From assembly GCA_016934715.1 (NCBI GenBank), contig JAFGSI010000040.1, positions 1-37,386 on the forward strand: DNA of 37,386 bases, read 5' to 3'. Positions 33,228 to 37,386 of the stretch are shown here, one piece after another; position 1 is the first letter of the stretch; every line of letters starts with the position of its first letter. The notes below the pieces were generated by a model. It saw only the letters and a list, made by a program, of their open reading frames with translations, did not search any database and was not told the DNA's origin. A program made the position numbers and the translations under genes. The DNA is from Anaerolineales bacterium. Lineage in GTDB: Bacteria > Chloroflexota > Anaerolineae > Anaerolineales > Villigracilaceae.

Positions 33228-35373
33228 AGCGGCGGGAGCCCTTGGGTATGGCGAGAGGCAGGGTGATGGTAAAGGTGGTGCCCTGGCCGGGTGTACTGTC
33301 CAGCTGGATGCGACCTTTCATGGCCTTGGTCAGCAGTTTAACGATCGACAGTCCCAACCCGGAGCCAACCTGCTTGCGGGCGGTCGATCCCTCCAGGTGG
33401 GTGAAGGGTTCGAAGATGGCTTTCTGGTTCTTCCGGGGAATGCCGATCCCGGTATCCGTGACCCGGATCGTCCAGTGGCGCGTATCGGCCTTGAAGAGCT
33501 GGACGCGCACGCCGCCTTTTTCGGTGAACTTGATGGCGTTGATGACCAGGTTGAGCAGCACCTGGCGCAGCCAGTACGGGTCGCCGTACAATGGATTGGG
33601 CAGGTCGGCGTCGACATCGAAGATCAGGCTCAGGCCGCGTTTCTTGGCATAGAAAGAGGTCCAGGCACGGATCGGCTCGATCAGTTCGTCCGGTGCGAAG
33701 GCGCGGTCGGTCAGCAGGATCCGGCCGGTCTCGAACTGGGCCTGCCCGATCATGTTGTTGACAAAAGCCAACAGCTGGTTGGCGCTGTCGAGGATCTCGT
33801 TGACGGCGTTGTCCTGTTCCGAATTCATCTTGCCAAAGATGCCCATCTCGAGCATTTCAGCGTAGCCGATCACCGCTCCCAGCGGGGTGCGCAGGTCGTG
33901 GCTGACGTTGGCCAGGAGCTGGGTCTTGAGCTGGTTGGCCTTCATGGCTTCGGCATGGGCTTTCTTGAGGGCGTTCTCGGCGACCTTGCGCTCTGTGATA
34001 TCCTGCTTGACAGCGATGTAGTGGGAGATCGAGCCATTGGCCTGGATCAAGGGGGTGATGGTCATTTCTTCGTCATAGCAGGAACCGTTTTTGCGGCGGT
34101 TGACCAGTTCGCCACGCCAGACATTCCCGTCGCTGATCGTGTCCCACATCTCGCGGTAGAAGGAGTCGGGCATTTTGCCGGAGCGCAGCAGGCGGGGAGT
34201 GCTGCCCACGATCTCGTCGGGGTCGTAGCCGGTCAGTGTGGCCATGGCCGGGTTGGCCCAGATCACGGTCCCGTTCTTGTCGGTGATGAGGATCCCGTTG
34301 CGGGTCGCCAGCAGGGCGGTGGACTGCAGCCGCATCTGGGTCTGGGCGTAGACCTGTTCGGTGACATCGCTCAGGATGGCCATGTAGCCTGTGACGCCGG
34401 CCCTTTTCTCGGTGATCGTTTCAAGACGCACATTGAAGATCCGATTGCGGGGATCGTTTTCGAGGCGGAATTCGCGACTCGTTTCGTAGGCCGGCTTGGT
34501 AGCCTGGACCCATGCGCCCCAGTGGGGGAACAGGCTCCGAATATCCTTGCCGATCAGGCGATCTGCCTTTTCGCTGAAGAGCTGCTCGCCCGATGGGTTC
34601 ATCTCAACAATGCGGAATTTGAGGTCGACCACCAGTACGGCATCGAGCAAGGCATTGAAGACCGTCACCTGGGCGATGGGCAGGATGTCCATCAGCCGGA
34701 AGCGCGTGAAGGCAACGACCGCCAGGATCAGGGTCAGGATGAGTGCCAGGGGGGTCAGGTCCAACCCGGGCGGGGTCAGGTGGAAGACGTACAGGATGTT
34801 GCTGACCAGGGGCAGGAACAATCCGATCAGGATGGTGATCGCCTGGGCCCGGTACAGGCTGTGCCGCTGCATGGCAATCTGCAGTAAGAACAGCATGGCC
34901 AGCAGGGTCAGGCTGTACGAGTAAACAAGGTTGACGTTGAACCACGGGCCATGCGTTACCAGCAGGGGTTCCGAAGGCGAGACCGGCTGGACCGATGACC
35001 ACAGCAGCCCGTGCCAATCGTTGGTCAGGGCCATCAAGAATGTGATGAAGGGAATGATGCTCAACAGGATGAAGCGGCCAGCTGTCAGCCACCGGCCGCG
35101 CCCGCTGTACAGGAGCGCAAAGCAAAAGAGCGCCACGGTGACGAAGGGGATGCCCAGGTATTCCCCTCTGAGCCAGATGTTCTTGATGGCGTAATCGGGG
35201 ATGATGATCTCGAAGATATAGGTGAAGGACCAGATCGCCACGCTCAGGATCGCCCAGATCAGGCTGAAGGCACCCGGCGTGTGGCGGATCCGCCACAGGT
35301 GGGCCGCCAGAGAGATCGCGATGATGATCCCGCTGGTTGAGAGGATGATGTAGAGCCAGTAATATCCAGCCAT
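33214..35373 (-). CDS. Membrane sensor histidine kinase (7TM input, PAS domains)
   Basis: The first 220 residues hold seven hydrophobic segments, resembling the 7TM histidine-kinase input domain (HisKA_7TM). Two PAS domains follow (about 230-340 and 350-470): ALLDAVLVVDLKFRIVEMNP and NGILITDKNGTVIWANP. The dimerisation domain has the phospho-acceptor His492 in ANVSHDLRTPLGAVIGYAEML. The ATPase domain has NLVINAIKFTEKG, DTGIGIP and GSGLGLSIV. The protein is 719 residues and complete. It should phosphorylate the overlapping response regulator. The signal is unknown; a PAC-like segment (VKQDITERK) lies between PAS 2 and the kinase core. AGGA lies about 15 bases before ATG 35373. Confidence 0.94.
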   Translation of the reverse strand: MAGYYWLYIILSTSGIIIAISLAAHLWRIRHTPGAFSLIWAILSVAIWSFTYIFEIIIPDYAIKNIWLRGEYLGIPFVTVALFCFALLYSGRGRWLTAGRFILLSIIPFITFLMALTNDWHGLLWSSVQPVSPSEPLLVTHGPWFNVNLVYSYSLTLLAMLFLLQIAMQRHSLYRAQAITILIGLFLPLVSNILYVFHLTPPGLDLTPLALILTLILAVVAFTRFRLMDILPIAQVTVFNALLDAVLVVDLKFRIVEMNPSGEQLFSEKADRLIGKDIRSLFPHWGAWVQATKPAYETSREFRLENDPRNRIFNVRLETITEKRAGVTGYMAILSDVTEQVYAQTQMRLQSTALLATRNGILITDKNGTVIWANPAMATLTGYDPDEIVGSTPRLLRSGKMPDSFYREMWDTISDGNVWRGELVNRRKNGSCYDEEMTITPLIQANGSISHYIAVKQDITERKVAENALKKAHAEAMKANQLKTQLLANVSHDLRTPLGAVIGYAEMLEMGIFGKMNSEQDNAVNEILDSANQLLAFVNNMIGQAQFETGRILLTDRAFAPDELIEPIRAWTSFYAKKRGLSLIFDVDADLPNPLYGDPYWLRQVLLNLVINAIKFTEKGGVRVQLFKADTRHWTIRVTDTGIGIPRKNQKAIFEPFTHLEGSTARKQVGSGLGLSIVKLLTKAMKGRIQLDSTPGQGTTFTITLPLAIPKGSRRYAPR

Positions 35374-35445
35374 AATCGATCCTGCTTTTCCTGTAAGATT
35401 CTTATCTCAGATTTGGCGCCCTGCAAGGGCCAGGCAGTATCAAGG

Positions 35446-36108
35446 TCATGGTTTCTGGCCGACCAGGATCGCGACCGGCAGGCCCCACATCGCCTGGTGC
35501 CGGGTTGCGGTGAGCCTGAATCCGGCGGCCTGCAGGGCCTGCTCGGCGAAGATGGGACGGCAGTCGATGACCCGCGGCATGCGCTGGCGGAACCATTCGT
35601 AGAGGCGGACGGCTGGCCGGTCTTCCTTTGCCAGGGCTACGAGGCCCAGCCGGCCTCCAGTTTGCAGCACCCGCAGGCATTCGGCCAGGACCACGCTCAT
35701 TTCCTGTGCGGAGAACAGTTCGAGGGTGAAACTCGACAGGGCAGCCTGGAAATGGCCCTCGGGATGTGGCAGTCGGGTCGCGTCCCCAAGCTGCAGGTTG
35801 ACCCTGCCTGCCAGGCCGTGACGAGCCAGGCGCCGGCGGGCGACGGCCAGCATCCCCGGGGAAAGGTCGATCCCGTCAACTTGCCCGGCCTCGCCCACGG
35901 CCCGGGCCAGTCCCACCAGGGCATGGCCGGTGCCGAAGCCGATCTCGAGCACCCGCTCACCAGGCCGGGGGTCCAGCAGGCGCAGGCCGGCCTCGGTGAA
36001 CCGCCGTTCGCTGCCGGCGAACAGATCGTACCAGCGGCTCATGCGATTGTAGTTACGGCGACCTTGCAGGTGGTGTGGGTCAGGATTGCCCCGGCAGGTT
36101 TCTTCCAT
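35446..36108 (-). CDS. SAM-dependent methyltransferase (UbiE/class I type)
   Basis: The 220-residue protein has class I motifs: motif I VLEIGFGTGHALVGLA, an acidic VDGIDLSPGMLAVARRR, motif DATRLPHPEGHFQAALSSF and post-motif LRVLQTGGRLGLVAL. A YNRMSRWYDLFAGSE lead is typical of UbiE-like enzymes. The substrate is not predictable; no quinone genes are nearby. ATG 36108 is preferred because a -10 box (GATAAT at 36124-36119) overlaps the next ATG upstream (36120). The kinase gene follows 72 bases after its stop, so the three genes may be co-transcribed. Confidence 0.87.
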   Translation of the reverse strand: MEETCRGNPDPHHLQGRRNYNRMSRWYDLFAGSERRFTEAGLRLLDPRPGERVLEIGFGTGHALVGLARAVGEAGQVDGIDLSPGMLAVARRRLARHGLAGRVNLQLGDATRLPHPEGHFQAALSSFTLELFSAQEMSVVLAECLRVLQTGGRLGLVALAKEDRPAVRLYEWFRQRMPRVIDCRPIFAEQALQAAGFRLTATRHQAMWGLPVAILVGQKP

Positions 36109-36118
36109 ATTCTGTACC

Positions 36119-36147
36119 ATTATCCTATCAAATGAAAGAAAATACAA
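36119..36147 (-). promoter_or_regulatory. Promoter of the methyltransferase gene
   Basis: On the minus strand, TTGTAT at 36147-36142, a 17-base spacer and GATAAT at 36124-36119. The predicted start is about 36112, leaving a leader of four bases before ATG 36108, so translation would be nearly leaderless. Confidence 0.5.
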
Positions 36148-36165
36148 CCTTCTCTTTCCTGGCAC

Positions 36166-36660
36166 CGGGGTGTGCAGGGTGAGATGGGAGTCGTGAGGCA
36201 GCGGCCTCTGTTGAGGCGGGTCCCTGCTCTTTGGTTGGGAGCCATGGGCGCAATCTCGCTCCGCAACCCTTCCGGGCGATCCCCGCTGATTCCCCCGGTC
36301 ACGTGTTTTTTACGCCCAGCCGGTAGAGGCTGCGCATGTTCGCCTCAACGCGATCCGTCCGAATACCTGCTGGTTGGTGTGCAGCGCATGCGACCATTCT
36401 CCGCCAGAACCTGTGTCATCTCCTGGGGTGGATCCCGGCGAGATCCCCCGGCAACTTGTAGGTCCTTACAGGATGGATTTCCTGAGTCATTGGGAATGCA
36501 TCATCGAGGAGGGGTTTGTTTGCCAGGGGAGTGTGCCGTTGCACCATCCACTCCCTTTGACGCAGCGATTCATCCTGGCCGGTCTGAATGTCCGTCCGGG
36601 ATATCTTCGAAAGTGGAATGGATTTTTGCCGTGGGAGGGGATCCTTGTTCGACGGATGCT
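36166..36660. other. Long gap without a supported gene
   Basis: About 495 bases. A plus-strand frame from about 36374 runs through 36847 and contains a fairly protein-like stretch (MDFLSHWECIIEEGFVCQGS), but it lacks a ribosome binding site, uses a TTG start and overlaps the editing-domain gene. It may be a decayed gene. TTTTTT at about 36305-36310 follows no clear stem. Confidence 0.4.
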
Positions 36661-37203
36661 TCAGGACGGGCAGGGGGGAATTCCTTTGGATCTCCTGGCG
36701 TGCATGGGCGACTCCCCGCTTTTGACAGCCACGACCCTGCCTCCCGTCATCTCCAGGAGCATGGCGGGTGTCAGTTCGAAGACCGCGTTGGGAGTCCCGC
36801 CTGCAGCCCAGAGGACCTCGTACTGCAGAAGGTCGTCGTCTATATAGGTCTCCACTGGTTGGGCGTGGCCGGTTGGGGGTACGCCGCCGATGGCGAAACC
36901 GGTCACCTGGCGCACGAATTCAGCCTCGGCCCGGCCGATCGCTTCGCCTGCGTAGGTGGCGATGCGAACCTCATCCACCCGGTTGGCGCCGCTGGTCAGG
37001 ACCAGCACCGGCTTGCTGCTTGTCAGGCCGATGAAGATCAGCGACTTGACGATCTGGCCGAGTCCGACCCCGACCCGGGCGGCCGCATCGGCCGAGGTGC
37101 GCGTACTCTCGATGAACTCGATCACCGTGCAGGGAAATCCACTGCGGCGCAGGAAATCCTGCACTTTCTGAGCGGATGGGCTGAGGGATGGTCTGGTTTC
37201 CAA
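36661..37203 (-). CDS. YbaK/EbsC-type aminoacyl-tRNA editing domain protein
   Basis: The 180-residue protein has the YbaK fold: PSAQKVQDFLRRSGFPCTVIEF, then RTSADAAARVGVGLGQIVKSLIF with the conserved Lys, LVLTSGANRVDEVRI, TGFAIGGVPPTGH, and a C-terminal ELTPAMLLEMTGG. Such proteins hydrolyse mischarged tRNA, for example Cys- or Ala-tRNA(Pro). I choose a TTG start at 37203 because GGAGG lies nine bases upstream and the only in-frame ATG nearby (37263) overlaps the -10 box. The last dozen residues (HARRSKGIPPCPS) look unlike the family and may be a run-on tail. Confidence 0.85.
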   Translation of the reverse strand: METRPSLSPSAQKVQDFLRRSGFPCTVIEFIESTRTSADAAARVGVGLGQIVKSLIFIGLTSSKPVLVLTSGANRVDEVRIATYAGEAIGRAEAEFVRQVTGFAIGGVPPTGHAQPVETYIDDDLLQYEVLWAAGGTPNAVFELTPAMLLEMTGGRVVAVKSGESPMHARRSKGIPPCPS

Positions 37204-37261
37204 GCTGTTCTGCCTCCGAAATGCTGACCCCGGCGGTTTCAGGCAAGGGGGGAACAGTGGC

Positions 37262-37267
37262 ATTATA
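37262..37267 (-). promoter_or_regulatory. -10 box of the editing-domain gene
   Basis: TATAAT on the minus strand at 37267-37262, with a predicted start near 37255 and a leader of about 52 bases to TTG 37203. No clear -35 box. The last 119 bases of the window hold no gene I can support, only a weak AAGCAC/GTGCTT hairpin at 37335-37355. Confidence 0.55.
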
Positions 37268-37386
37268 CTTTCAGCCCTCCAAAAAGGACAGGTGAGATCC
37301 AGGGCAATCGCATTTGAATATATTTGTCCCACCGAAGCACGTAAGATCTGTGCTTTATTGGGCGGAGGCCTGTGAAATCCGGGCGA

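Noticed and set aside
33397-34887. A 496-codon plus-strand frame opposite the histidine kinase
   Set aside because: It is antisense to complete PAS, HisKA and ATPase motifs and has no features of its own.

Overview
The window is about 37 kb of GC-rich, densely coded bacterial DNA with no rRNA, no recognisable tRNA, no CRISPR array, no intact insertion sequence and no prophage genes. My best guess is an uncultured member of the Chloroflexota, perhaps Anaerolineae-like. The reasons are the archaeal/Thermotoga-like short adenosylhomocysteinase beside an adenosine-kinase-like PfkB protein and MtnA, the lipoproteins with FxLYD-like repeats and Pro/Thr-rich linkers, a zinc-ribbon/SH3 membrane protein, a 7TM-type sensor kinase, and several starts that look leaderless. 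This is inference from gene style; the window holds no phylogenetic marker that I could place without a search.

Layout. Positions 1-2750: the tail of an unknown gene, then a four-gene cluster (PrsW-like membrane protease, MinD/ParA-like ATPase, small B-box-like zinc protein, winged-helix-like protein) closed by a terminator. 2775-5482 (minus): an unknown 453-residue protein, a PII-like protein and a CaCA cation antiporter, tightly coupled. 5580-8805: patatin-like lipase, small membrane protein, alpha/beta hydrolase and a repeat-containing lipoprotein. 8876-9457: a wrecked CPBP protease gene. 9904-15450: Tat-exported L,D-transpeptidase, CcdA, a TlpA-like protein with only one active-site Cys, a glutaredoxin-DUF2085 fusion, then pgeF-yggS-yggT-yggU. 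15589-18012 (minus): a TPR-rich lytic transglycosylase lipoprotein. 18277-21892: an arsenic-type operon (arsR, acr3, a possible small ORF, a CSC-motif permease, a thioredoxin-like protein). 22327-23412: zinc-ribbon/SH3 membrane protein. 23549-26948: methionine/SAM salvage genes mtnA, PfkB kinase and ahcY. 27092-27562: hotdog thioesterase. 27617-29459 (minus): ABC-F ATPase behind a 35-codon ORF and a terminator hairpin, which looks like an attenuator. 29484-29807 (minus): a gene broken by an in-frame TGA. 29947-32798: hemolysin-III protein and BipA. 32850-36108 (minus): methyltransferase, hybrid-sensing histidine kinase and single-domain response regulator. 36661-37203 (minus): YbaK-type editing domain.

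The most interesting structure is regulatory. A 91-bp repeat occurs twice, about 80% identical and without gaps, each copy pointing at a cell-wall enzyme gene (9904 and 18012). Four genes (155, 9904, 18012, 29947) have a -10 box placed so that predicted transcription begins at, or one base before, the A of the ATG. The ABC-F gene, mtnA, bipA, ahcY and the ars permease all have folded leaders. Among protein systems, the PII-like/antiporter operon, the PrsW-MinD-zinc finger-winged helix cluster and the CcdA/single-Cys TlpA/glutaredoxin-DUF2085 cluster are the best candidates for something undescribed.
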